In this document: positions 55,232 to 64,000 of the stretch, piece by piece
Layout of the letters: each line of letters starts with the position of its first letter
How positions within the stretch are numbered: position 1 is the first letter of the stretch
Source of the DNA: Gigantopelta aegis
Lineage: Eukaryota; Mollusca; Gastropoda; Neomphalida; Peltospiridae
Direction: 5' to 3'
Length of the DNA: 64,000 nt
Assembly: GCF_016097555.1 (NCBI RefSeq)
Contig: NC_054709.1
Location: forward strand, 29,630,629-29,694,628
Notes under the pieces: model-generated
Seen by the model: the letters and a program-made list of their open reading frames with translations, nothing else
The model's database searches: none
Told to the model about the DNA's origin: nothing
Translations under genes and position numbers: made by a program

Positions 55232-56400
55232 CTAACGAAGAGCATTAAGAAGTGGACAAAACTTTCTAATAAAATACATTTCCTTTGTCTTTCTTTTCAT
55301 TTCATCATTGGTATCTATGTGATAAAATGGGAAAATGGTGAATTTAATATCTTTTTGTGCCGCACATGTATTTAAATGTGAACTCAAGGGTATGCATCTT
55401 GTTTCAGGTTGTTTTATTTGCTGTTTGTGTACGCGTACTCTGGCTCTCAGCTGATTGGTATGACCAATGTATTGTTCTTTGCAACCTTGGCATGTAATTA
55501 CATAAATAACATTGTTAACGGAACAATCCATATCCCTGTGTACCCAAAATAAACCTTTGTGGTTGAATTCTATATGTGTGCCTTCTAAAATATGTTGCCA
55601 TGTACCACAGTTACTTCGGCTACACTTTTTGACACTGCATTTATGTTCTACTGTTGTAGATTCAAATCGTGCTTTTGTCAGTATCTGTTTCAAGTTTTTG
55701 CTTTGTCTCTTACTATTTATAATTGAAATAGAGTAGTATGGATGACATTTTTTCATTTTGTTTTAAAATGTGCAATTCTGACGAGATCTTTTTATATATA
55801 TCGGGGTTCTGCGGGTTATGGGTGGATACAAATGCCAGCGGCCTTTTCGCTGAAACGGTTTGTTTTGGTTTTAAAAGATATTTTCTATCTAATACTACCG
55901 CCTTTTCGATACTATCTGATATTAGCTGTTTTGGATAACCTCGCGTTTTAAGATACATGTTGAGTTCCCGGAGACGTTGGTCACGTGTTTGTATATTTGA
56001 CACAATCATACAGATACGCCGTGCTAGGTTATATGGTATACTTCTTCTCGTCTGACTCGGATGACAGGATGAGAAAGAAAGGTACTGTTTGCTATCAGTT
56101 GGTTTGTAAAATATATCAGTTTCTATTATGCGTCCACATTTGATTACTAAAGTGTCTAGAAAAGGAATTTTCTTTGCGTCTGTTTCCATAGTAAAGTTTA
56201 TGTTACTATTCAGTGTGTTAAGTAACTCGTGAAATAATTCCAAACAGTGTTTGGACAAAGGCCACAGTATGAAACTATCATCAAGAAAACGTTTCCAGTT
56301 CTTCTTGAAATATAGCTGAAAGTCTGATCCAAATATATTTGTAATTTTAGTTTCTAATATTTGTTCTAGGTAACCTAAAGTCAGTGTAGCATAGCTTGGT
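55232..56400 (-). pseudogene. Penelope-like element: RT 3' half and GIY-YIG endonuclease, frameshifted
   Basis: Minus strand. 56400-55740 encodes the RT part after the primer-grip side: ATLTLGYLEQILE, then KRFLDDSFILWP (catalytic D-D in a FLDD variant), IPFLDTLV, TDIFYKPTDSKQYLSF, and IPYNLARRICMIV. A frame change near 55740 leads to 55756-55232, with a cysteine-rich linker (CSVKKCSRSNCGTW) and a GIY-YIG nuclease domain: NVIYVITCQGCKEQYIGHT, then LRARVRVHK and SSHLN. The domain order RT then GIY-YIG is diagnostic of Penelope-like elements. The 5' RT motifs are missing where a (TA)n tract begins at 56399. The endonuclease half is open from end to end. Confidence 0.93.
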
Positions 56401-56419
56401 ATATATATATATATATATA

Positions 56420-57175
56420 TAAAAGCAAAATATAATGGATTTTGGCAGCCATATTTGTAAATGGCGGACATCTTAAAAAAGAATGCATATCCATATTGCC
56501 GCTAGCTGAACAACAATATAAAGGCTTACTTGACTGACATTTTATTGACAACAATTCCTGAAAGATGTTGGTTGCAGAAGAAAAGAAATACAAATCAAAT
56601 AGTTGAGATTTGCACTACGCAAACCCAATCCTCTATTAGACAATAGGCGGTCACCTATTGTTGCTGCAACATTTCAACTCTACACCAGGGCTGGGAATGT
56701 TCTAGAGACATCCCCCAAGCAGCCTGAAGTGACAAACCAACTGTGTAGTGAGTGGTGTGCTCAACCATTTCCTCGGCCTCTTTTATAATATATATAAAAG
56801 TGTAAAATAAAATGACATTTGTCAGCCATATTGGTAAATTGCGGCCATTTAAAAACAAAATCATATCCTATCGTTTGCTAACTGAAAAACATTATAAAGA
56901 CTTGCATCACTGACATACTATTAATAACAATAACTGAAGGATATCTGTTGCAGAAGCCGAGAAAATCAAATCAAATCAAATTGTAGATTTTTGCACCTAA
57001 GCAGCCACACCCCCTATTAAAAAATAGGCTGTCCTCTATTGTTGCTGCCACAATTCAACTCTACATCAGGGCTAGGCAGGTTCCAGAGACATCCTCCAAG
57101 CAGCCTGAAGTGACATACCAACTGTGTAGTGGGTGTTGTGCTCAACAATTTTCTAAGCCTCTTTTCAAACTTGGT
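56420..57175 (+). repeat. Tandem duplication of about 370 bp
   Basis: Copy 1 (about 56420-56790) and copy 2 (about 56800-57175) share 'cagccatattggtaaattgc'-like sequence, 'ttgcagaag', 'cctattgttgctgc', 'catcccccaagcagcctgaa' and 'ccaactgtgtagtg', with about 15-20% divergence. Confidence 0.88.
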
Positions 57176-57320
57176 TCTCGGACTATTATCATACCGCTTG
57201 AAAATCCCCATTTTAATAACACGTTTGCTGTTAGATTTTCTTTTATAAAATTGGTTCGTATAAAAATTACCCAAAGTGGTCTCCCCATTGGCTTAATTTC
57301 AAAATTGTCCTAAGTAATTT

Positions 57321-57380
57321 CTGTCCCGGATTGGGATTGGGACATGCTCGAAGCCTTAATGGTATAGGAGCATGGAAAAG
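57321..57380 (+). repeat. Dispersed motif copy ('gggacatgctcgaa')
   Basis: 'tgggacatgctcgaagcctt' and 'aatggtataggagcatg' match 53190-53230 and 63885-63920. It is probably the end of an unrecognised interspersed element. Confidence 0.7.
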
Positions 57381-57530
57381 TCTTCACTCACTCCCCCAAA
57401 GTGGTCGCACCCTAACAATCTAGTCAGACTTTGGAAGAAGCAACCAACGGAGGGATGGGGGGGGGGGGTGTATCTTTTTAGCGTTTCACCCGAGGATGAA
57501 TGCACACTCTTTAGAGTTGGGGGAAGATAG

Positions 57531-57672
57531 CAGTGGCGTAGCGTGGTCTGCCAGCGCCCGGGGCAAGGCGCCCGGGTCAAGGCAAGTATTGCACCCCCTG
57601 ACCAGTGGACCGTTAGCACTCCCCGAATCCCTTCCACCCAACCCCGGTGGCCCCGGCCACGCTACGCCACTG
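57531..57672. mobile_element. hAT-like MITE, 142 bp, with 8-bp duplication
   Basis: The termini 'cagtggcgtagcgtgg' and 'ccacgctacgccactg' are perfectly inverted. Flanks GAAGATAG (57523-57530) and GAAGACAG (57673-57680) differ by one base. The GC-rich interior has no frame. Confidence 0.9.
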
Positions 57673-57680
57673 GAAGACAG

Positions 57681-58023
57681 TGCCTACATAAAGGCTAGTG
57701 CATTACATGTATGAATGTTAAAAGCATAAAACTAACATCAACGAATCAATAACGTGGCAGTGAAAAATGTTTGTGATTGCACGCTATCCATGGTACAGTG
57801 TGAACTGCAGGACATACAATATTAAAAAGGCCATATCACTTATTGAACATCCATTTCTCTGACATGCCATTTTGGCTTTGAGTGTAGGATATATACATGG
57901 GTGAGTTTTTTGTTCTCGGTTTCATTTATTTCCTTTTATGTACATTGTTTTTCTTTCGCTACTCATTTTAAATGAGTCGATGGTACAAAAAAAAAAAAAT
58001 AGATGTTCTTAAAATAATATCAA
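57681..58023. other. Spacer
   Basis: No feature recognised. Confidence 0.35.
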
Positions 58024-58040
58024 TTGTCAATTACATATAA

Positions 58041-58277
58041 GGAAATGGTTTATTTAACGACGCACTCAGCACATTTTATTTACGGTTATATGGCGTCGGA
58101 CATATGGTTAAGGACCACACAGATATTGAGGGAGGAAACCCGCTATCGCCACTTCGTGGGGTACTCTTTTCGATTGGCAGCAAGGGATCTTTTATATGCA
58201 CCATACCATAACCAGGATAGCACATACCACGGCCTTTGATGTACCAGTCGTGGTGCACTGGCTGGAGCGAGAATTGT
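58041..58277 (-). mobile_element. SINE, inverted, head missing
   Basis: The tail 'tttatttaacgacgcactca' at the left and body to 'agtcgtggtgcactggctgg'; the tRNA head is absent. Confidence 0.88.
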
Positions 58278-58459
58278 AGAAGTGAGGATTCACTGGATAA
58301 AGTCATGTTTAACTTCACGATGAACAGATGCCGTGAGATAATGCACCCGCACCCGTGTTTTGTTTTAAATATACCGAGAGGCATAAATAACGCAATTTGT
58401 ATTTCGTTGAATATTTTCTTATAGAAATGTCATATCACATACATTATTAACAGGCACGA

Positions 58460-58785
58460 GATGGCGGGACGTAGCCCAGTGTTACAGCGCTCGCTCGATG
58501 CGCGGTCGCTCTGGGATCAATCCCCTGTCGGTGGGCCCATTGGGCTATTTCTCGTTCTAGCCAGTGCACCACGACTGGTATATCAAAGGCTGTGGTATGT
58601 ACTACCCTGTCTGTGGGATGGTGCATATAAAAGATCCCTGGCTGCTAATCAAAAAGAGTAGCCCATGAAGTGGCGACAGCGGGTTTCCTCTCTCATTTTC
58701 TGTGTGGTCCTTAACCATATGTTTGACGCCATATAACCGTAAATAAAATGTGTTGAGTGCGTCGTTAAATAAAACATTTCTTTTT
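58460..58785 (+). mobile_element. Full-length SINE
   Basis: The head 'ggcgggacgtagcccagtgt' and 'gggatcaatcccctgtcggt', the body, and the tail ending 'gtcgttaaataaaacatttc' with a T-rich end. Confidence 0.92.
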
Positions 58786-58828
58786 TTCTCTTTTTTTTGG
58801 CGCTCTCGATCTGTCAGCCCTCCCCCAT

Positions 58829-58970
58829 CTCAGTCCCCCCCCCCCCCCCCCCCCCCCAATGTCTACTTGCTTCTGCCGTGCCTGATTAAGCATGCGGACA
58901 AATGACAAACCGGTGACAACTATAAGTGATAGGGGATTTTATTCAAATTGGGGGGGGGGGGGGGGGGGGA
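58829..58970. repeat. Poly-C and poly-G tracts
   Basis: About 28 C at 58829-58857 and about 20 G at 58950-58969. They are a likely place for length errors. Confidence 0.9.
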
Positions 58971-59394
58971 ATTAAATAAAACGCTTTTGAAGCAAAAAAA
59001 CAAACATAACTTGGTGTTTATTGAAACAAAACAGCAATGCATATTAAAATCGATTTGCCTGCACTCGACTCCCTATAAAGACAACGGGGTTTGTTTGTTT
59101 GTTTTGTTTGTTTGTTTTTTGTTTGTTTGGTTGGTTGTTTTTCCCCTCAATATGAACTGAAATAGAATTTACTTCGTCTGGAAAGTTGGTTGAATGTTAT
59201 GGAATTGATGGAACGCTGAGCGTTATGGCTAAAAACATCACGTCATTCCGGGCTAGATTAGATGCAAGCGAGATTAGACCCTGTGTTCAATAAAAAAAAT
59301 TTTTATTGCACGATCAGAATTGTCTTTATTACTATAGTAACATTAAATGGGTATGTAATAAATAACATAGCAAAACAACTGCTATGTGGTTCTG

Positions 59395-59512
59395 GCTATT
59401 TATTGCACTCACATATACTATAGTGCGCAAGATTTATACCACTTGAACGCTACGCGGTCTCGTGGTATAATATTTTTGCGCACTATAAACTCGTGCAATA
59501 AATAAAAGTTAA
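59395..59512. repeat. Foldback element
   Basis: 'tatttattgcac' and 'actatagtgcgcaagattta' with 'taccac' are mirrored by 'gtggtataatatttttgcgc', 'actata' and 'gtgcaataaata'. The nested inverted repeats span about 118 bp. Confidence 0.8.
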
Positions 59513-59515
59513 AGT

Positions 59516-59626
59516 TTGTTTTGTTTAAGGACACCACTAGAGCACATCGATTTATTAATCATCGGCTATTGGATGCTAAACATTTGGTAATTTTAACATA
59601 TAGTCTTAAAGAGGAAACCCGCTAGC
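59516..59626 (-). mobile_element. SINE tail fragment, inverted
   Basis: 'aaggacaccactagagcaca' through 'catcggctattggatgctaa' and 'aaagaggaaacccgctag'. Confidence 0.85.
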
Positions 59627-59785
59627 TCAAGATATGTTTTTTCATCTACTGACGTTTGTTTGATCAATGTTATCCTGACATATATACTTAACAAACTTAA
59701 TTATATTGTCAACGTTTTCTTTAAATATGGTGAAAACAAATACGTGTACACATTTTCCCATTGGAAGGCATTGTGGCATAACGAA

Positions 59786-59976
59786 CAGGGGCGGATTTAG
59801 ACCTTGGGGGGCCCGGGGCACTTCAGGTTCGGGGGCCCCTCAACATAGAAATTAAATTACATGACAAATAAAAAACTTGAACTAATTTTATAAAGAAAGT
59901 CCTTAGTCGGGGGGGGGGGGGGGGCTGTCTCTGGCAAGGGGGACCAGAGCAATTACCCCTTATAAATCCGGAACTG
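59786..59976. mobile_element. hAT-like MITE, 191 bp, with 8-bp duplication
   Basis: The left end 'caggggcggattta' and right end 'taaatccggaactg' are inverted. Flanks ATAACGAA (59778-59785) and ATAGCGAA (59977-59984) differ by one base. The interior includes a poly-G run. Confidence 0.8.
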
Positions 59977-60088
59977 ATAGCGAAGAACTTAACAATTAAA
60001 ACGATAATTTAGATTGAATAAAATGACAAGTGGCGCTACGAACCAAAACATAACACATCCTGGCCGAATTCGCACTTCGGTCGTTTTC

Positions 60089-60720
60089 GGGGCGGGACGT
60101 AGCCTAGTGGTAAAGCGCTCGCTTGATACGCGGTCGATCTAGGATCGATCCCCGTCGGTGGCATCATTAGGCTATTTCTCGTTCCAGTCAGTGTTCCACA
60201 ACTGGTGTACTAAAGGCCGTGGTAACAGCGGGTTTCCTCTCTCTATATCTGCATGGTCCTTAAAGGGACATTCCTGAGTTTGCTGCAATTTTCAAGATGT
60301 TATCGAATAACAGAGACTTTTTATTGATTGTAATTAAATATCAAATATATGTATCTGCATAAAATATTAGTGGCTGTATATTAAACGTGTTCCTGGTCGT
60401 TCTAATATTTGTACTAGGTTAAGTTTCATTTTATTTCCTAAAAAAATTCAAAAATTCGTACGTACGAAATTATTTGAAGACAAAATCCAGTTTGGGTTTC
60501 TTACAAATATTAAGATGACCAGAAACACATTGAATATACAGACACTGATATTCTAAACAAGAAAATATATTTAATATGTAAGTTTAATCGTAGAAATATT
60601 TTATTAGTAGGAAACATCTTACAATGCAGCAAACTCAGGAATGTGCCTTTAACCATATGTCTGACGCCATATAACCGTAAATAAAATGTGCTGAGTGCGT
60701 CGCTAAATAAAACATTTCCT
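60089..60720 (+). mobile_element. SINE split by a nested TTAA element
   Basis: The head 'ggcgggacgtagcctagtgg' and body are present to 'catggtcctt'. The SINE resumes at 60651 with 'aaccatatgtctgacgccat' and its standard tail. Removing 60264-60652 restores continuity of the SINE. Confidence 0.93.
60264..60648. mobile_element. TTAA-flanked MITE (piggyBac-type), inserted in a SINE
   Basis: TTAA flanks both sides (60260-60263 and 60649-60652). The terminal inverted repeats are 24 bp with one mismatch: left 'agggacattcctgagtttgc', right (reverse complement) 'aggcacattcctgagtttgc'. At 385 bp no transposase is encoded. The empty site is known from other SINE copies ('ggtccttaaccatatg'). Confidence 0.95.
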
Positions 60721-60964
60721 TCCTTCCTTTGGTAGTTTCGTAAATGCACGAACAGCCCACCTTGTGCGGGATTATTGCATGTATCATGGGTCCGATTGTA
60801 CTGTTTACTGGCGCTTAATTAATTTTGTTGAGTATATCAGCTTGGTATATACCGCACACACCCATAATATAGTAGGCACATGTGGGTCAAGTACATGCAT
60901 TTTCATCAAGTTTAATTCTTCTAATTTCACTGTATTTATGGGATAATTGTCATTTCTTTTTCAG

Positions 60965-61039
60965 ATGCATAGACAAAAGGTTGGATGTATAAATAGAACA
61001 GAGAAATATAATATAACCTAAACCATGCCGAAGCACAAG
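60965..61039 (+). CDS. Tau/MAP-like gene: 5' exon with start codon MPKHK
   Basis: It follows 'catttctttttcag' (acceptor-like) and ends aag|gtatgt. In-frame TAA lies two codons before ATG at 61025, so this ATG is the first possible start on this transcript. The coding part is M-P-K-H-K, phase 0, matching the next exon's phase 0. The exon is mostly 5' UTR. The coupling to the 63242 exon is inferred from phase, order and strand. The protein would have almost no N-terminal projection domain before its first microtubule repeat. Confidence 0.6.
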
Positions 61040-61264
61040 GTATGTTTGTAGACAATATCATATGTATTCGGCGTAAAACATTTAAAACATTTGCAAATTT
61101 CTATATTCTCAGCTTAGTTTTGGTTTTACGGGTTGTTTTATAATTTTAGCAGAAGTGACCAAAATTTGACAGGCCCAGATTTCAAAATAAGAACACAATA
61201 CAGTGACTGTATGGTACCGACTTGTAAAATTGATGTCAAGTGTCATTCTTATCTGAAGGTATGG
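61040..61264. other. Intron sequence
   Basis: Nothing recognised before the MITE-derived block. Confidence 0.35.
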
Positions 61265-61272
61265 TTAAATTG

Positions 61273-62325
61273 AAGGGCCTCCACAAAATATTGGACTAGG
61301 GTACTCGAGGGTCAAACTCGATCCGGACCCGAGTACCCGACACTTACACTAGATGATTACGAGACTAAGGAATAAAGGAAAATAGCATTATTCATATTAA
61401 TTCCAGCGCTGAACATGGATGCCAAATCATGCCATTGTATTGCATTTACAAACCGGTTGATACGTTCAGTATTTTAACTGTCAGATTGAAAAAAAAATAA
61501 AAAAAATAGCGCATGACCATATAATTGTTGTGATAGTTACTTCTGAAGTTATTGTCCTACATTGTCTCACTTGTACGGGTGGTACTCGAGTTCTGTGAAC
61601 GGACTGGAGTCTTGCTAGACTCGGCCCGTGCTCGAGTAGTCGTGGAGACTAGCACTTGTACGGGTGGTACTCGAGTCCTGTGAACGGTCTGGAGTCTTGC
61701 TAGACTCGGCCCGTGCTCGAGTAGTCGTGGAGACTAGCACTTGTACGGGTGGTACTCGAGTCCTGTGAACGGTCTGGAGTCTTGCTAGACTCGGCCCGTG
61801 CTCGAGTAGTCGTGGAGACTAGCACTTGTACGGGTACTCGAGTCCTGTGAACGGACTGGAGTCTTGCTAGACTCGGCCCGTGCTGAGTAGTCGTGGAGAC
61901 TAGCACTTGTACGGGTGGTACTCGAGTCCTGTGAACGGACTGGAGTCTTGCTAGACTCGGCCCGTGCTCGAGTAGTCGTGGAGACTAGCACTTGTACGGG
62001 TACTCGAGTCCTGTGAACGGACTGGAGTCTTGCTAGACTCGGCCCGTGCTCGAGTAGTCGTGGAGACTAGCACTTGTACGGGTACTCGAGTTCTGTGAAC
62101 GGACTGGAGTCTTGCTAGACTCGGCCCGTGCTCGAGTAGTCGTGGAGACTAGCACTTGTACGGGTACTCGAGTCCTGTGAACGGACTGGAGTCTTGCTAG
62201 ACTCGGCCCGTGCTCGAGTAGTCGTGGAGACTAGCACTTGTACGGGTACTCGAGTCCTGTGAACGGTCTGGAGTCTTGCTAGACTCGGCCCGTGCTCGAG
62301 TACTCGAGTACACGGGGAGACGTTA
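61273..62325. mobile_element. hAT-like MITE copy whose terminus has been amplified
   Basis: It is homologous to the MITE at 19110 in reverse orientation: left end 'aagggcctccac', then 'gtcaaactcgatccggaccc', 'cgctgaacatggatgccaaa' and 'aaaccggttgata'. Flanks TTAAATTG and TTAAATGT share six of eight bases. The right terminal part is repeated in tandem (next entry). Confidence 0.85.
61565..62310. repeat. 85-bp satellite from the MITE end, about 9 copies
   Basis: Units read 'cacttgtacgggtggtactc', 'gagtcctgtgaacggtctgg', 'agtcttgctagactcggccc' and 'gtgctcgagtagtcgtggag'. This is the reverse complement of the left end of the 19110 MITE including its terminal repeat. Some units lack four bases ('ggta') and are 81 bp. 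Confidence 0.95.
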
Positions 62326-62432
62326 TTAAATGTACAGTTATTAAATGCATATTTATACAAGATCATCTAATGCTTATTTCAATATATTATATCCCCAATA
62401 CAAGCTAATGGCTCAGATTTTCTATGCTATCT

Positions 62433-62486
62433 TAGCGCTAGGATATCGTAAAACAGACGTTTTTACGATATCGTAGCGCTATAAAA
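62433..62486. repeat. Foldback hairpin
   Basis: 'tagcgctaggatatcgtaaa' and 'tttacgatatcgtagcgcta' are inverted around a short loop. The agcgcta core also occurs at 2947 and 6212. Confidence 0.88.
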
Positions 62487-62845
62487 TAACTCCAAAAATC
62501 AGTAGACTGTGATCTTATCTGCAAGTGCATAACTTCGTCATAATACCTTTACTCTGAATGCAACAGCATTTTCACGGTTGTGACATCGAACACATGTTTA
62601 AGGGAGTCTTTGATCATACCACTACGAGCCCGGGAACTTTCTGAACCCTTTTCGTCTTGCCTCCAGTTCGACGCCTGGTCTGCTCCTGGGCTAGGTTCTA
62701 CCATTCTCTGTGCAATGCTTGTTCCAGTTACTGTAGGTTGGCTGCAGATGGATCCAGCTTCTGTATCCCTAGAATGTCCCAGATGTCTTTCAGTGGGTTC
62801 ACAGTCCAACTCACTGCAGGCCAATTGATGGTCGTGATGGCGTTC

Positions 62846-63048
62846 TGCTGGTATATCAAAGGTCGTGGTATGTGCTATCCTGTCTGTGGAATGATGCATA
62901 TAAAAGATCCTTTGCTACTAATGGAAAAATGTAGCGAATTTCCTTTCTAAGATTTTACGTCAAAATTACCAAATCTTTGACATCCATTAGCTGATGATTA
63001 AGAAATCAATGTGCTCTAGTGGTGTCTTTAAGACAAAAACTTTAACCG
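62846..63048 (+). mobile_element. 5'-truncated SINE
   Basis: 'ctggtatatcaaaggtcgtg' through 'gatgcatataaaagatcctt' and the tail 'gtgctctagtggtgtcttta'. It lies in the tau-like intron. Confidence 0.88.
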
Positions 63049-63241
63049 TCCAGGATTTTGCAAGTGAGAACCACTAACATTCCAATCTTAGCCATGGGTA
63101 TCTGTTCAGTGTCCATGTCTTTACCAAACTGATTTTAATTTACCAATTACATTCGCAGTCGTGCGACAGTGATTAGCTTCTTCTTAGGGTACTTATATTT
63201 TTGTAGCTGTATATCAATAGTTCCTGGGGTTTTCTTTACAG

Positions 63242-63304
63242 ATTGAATCCAAAGTTGGATCGCTAGACAATGCAAAGCACGTTGCAGGTGGAGGTCAAAC
63301 GAAG
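63242..63304 (+). CDS. Tau/MAP2/MAP4-type microtubule-binding repeat exon
   Basis: The acceptor is 'ggttttctttacag' and the donor is acgaag|gtaact. The 63-nt exon, phase 0 at both ends, encodes IESKVGSLDNAKHVAGGGQ and TK. This matches the repeat core 'V-x-SK-x-GS-x-DN-x-x-H-x-PGGG' of tau-family proteins, which bind along microtubules through three to five such repeats; the usual Pro before GGG is Ala here. Further repeats should lie to the right of the window. It could be tau, MAP2 or MAP4-like, since invertebrates usually have one family member. Confidence 0.88.
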
Positions 63305-63607
63305 GTAACTCTGCAGCTTTACTTCACTGGACATATAGATCGGACTTTAAAACTTTTTGACCTTTGTTCAAAAGTTTATGTCGAAATTACTTTCTTTTTT
63401 TAACATTATTAAATAGTCCGATCCTCTCTTCTTTCTTTTATTTATTTTTTGGGCTGTCCTTCTAAAATGCTCCAAATTATATAAATATTCGACCGAGCAG
63501 TCAATTCTTTTTATTTCTGGCTTGTAACTTTTTTTTTTTTTCTTTTTTTTTAAATTCTTATTAACTTTTTTACTAATTGCTATTTTCAAAATTCTGAGCA
63601 TTTTCAA

Positions 63608-63612
<5 letters not shown>

Positions 63613-63650
<38 letters not shown>
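63613..63650. repeat. (CA)n microsatellite
   Basis: About 19 CA units. Confidence 0.95.
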
Positions 63651-63654
<4 letters not shown>

Positions 63655-64000
63655 CTCCATCCCGAGTCAGGCCACCGATCTTATCTAATTTCTTATTGAC
63701 CACCCGATGTAATCTAGCGACCAAATTTAATAGTTTAATTTTCTTTATTAATTATATTAGAGATGCGCATCAAAATTTTAAAGGCCCACTATTTAATTTT
63801 TGGATGTAAATTTCAAAATTGTCCGCTAATTTGTCTTCTGTCCCGGGACAAGCCCCTGGCTATCCAGAGACAGGCCCCGGGACGGACATGCTCGAAACTC
63901 TAGTGGTATATGAGCATGTAAAAATTATTCGCACTCGCACTTTACTTTTCATCCACACCTTTTTACCACAACTGTTCTCACTGTGCACTAGTCTGGTAAT
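63651..64000. other. Intron end with dispersed 'cccgagtcagg' and 'gggacggacatgctcgaaac' motifs
   Basis: 'ccatcccgagtcaggccacc' and 'gggacggacatgctcgaaac' followed by 'tctagtggtatatgagcatg' match pieces at 53150-53230 and 57321. No exon recognised. Confidence 0.5.

Overview
The window is animal nuclear DNA, most likely from a marine mollusc (probably a gastropod). Genes are split into short exons by long introns with GT-AG borders. Several families of tRNA-derived SINEs with tails such as 'acgccatataaccgtaaata' occur in both orientations; I know this SINE type from mollusc genomes. There is no bacterial-style gene packing, and almost all other sequence is tandem repeat or transposon debris. 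The species call is inference.

Two host genes can be supported, both on the + strand. The first (about 6.9-41.2 kb) is the 3' part of a zona pellucida (ZP) domain membrane protein. It has an EGF-like exon, three exons for ZP-N and the linker, an exon opening ZP-C, a damaged or unresolved ZP-C stretch, an exon with a furin-type RRKRRS site, and a last exon with a transmembrane helix, a basic cytoplasmic tail, a stop and a poly(A) signal. Exon phases join cleanly except across the 33.4-39.6 kb gap. The second gene starts near the right end: a 5' exon with an upstream in-frame stop and the start MPKHK (60965-61039), then a 63-nt exon encoding one tau/MAP2/MAP4-type microtubule-binding repeat (63242-63304).

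The striking feature is that minisatellites sit on the exon edges of the ZP gene, and some of them contain the splice sites. A 62-bp array before the EGF exon repeats the 3' splice site plus the first codons of that exon. Its AG|GTGAG junction resembles a recursive-splicing site. A 53-bp array after the first ZP exon repeats the exon end plus its 5' splice site. A 4.6-kb, 43-bp array grows out of what looks like the start of the next ZP-C exon. Other arrays (60, 45, 58, 59 and 88 bp) fill the remaining introns.

The introns and the 41-60 kb intergenic region hold a nested transposon record. A 5.9-kb DNA transposon with inverted termini, a TTAT duplication and a repeated subterminal motif carries an L1/Tx1-type LINE with its own 13-bp duplication. 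There is also a 5-copy satellite made from a reverse-transcriptase fragment, a Penelope-like element with a GIY-YIG domain, a Jockey/I-type LINE with RNase H, an L1-type ORF1, two dead Tc1-like transposases (one split by a SINE), two TTAA-flanked MITEs (one inside a SINE), and several hAT-like MITEs with 8-bp duplications. Two satellites at 51.2-52.1 kb and 61.6-62.3 kb are amplified from transposon ends. A 200-N assembly gap lies at 50996-51195.
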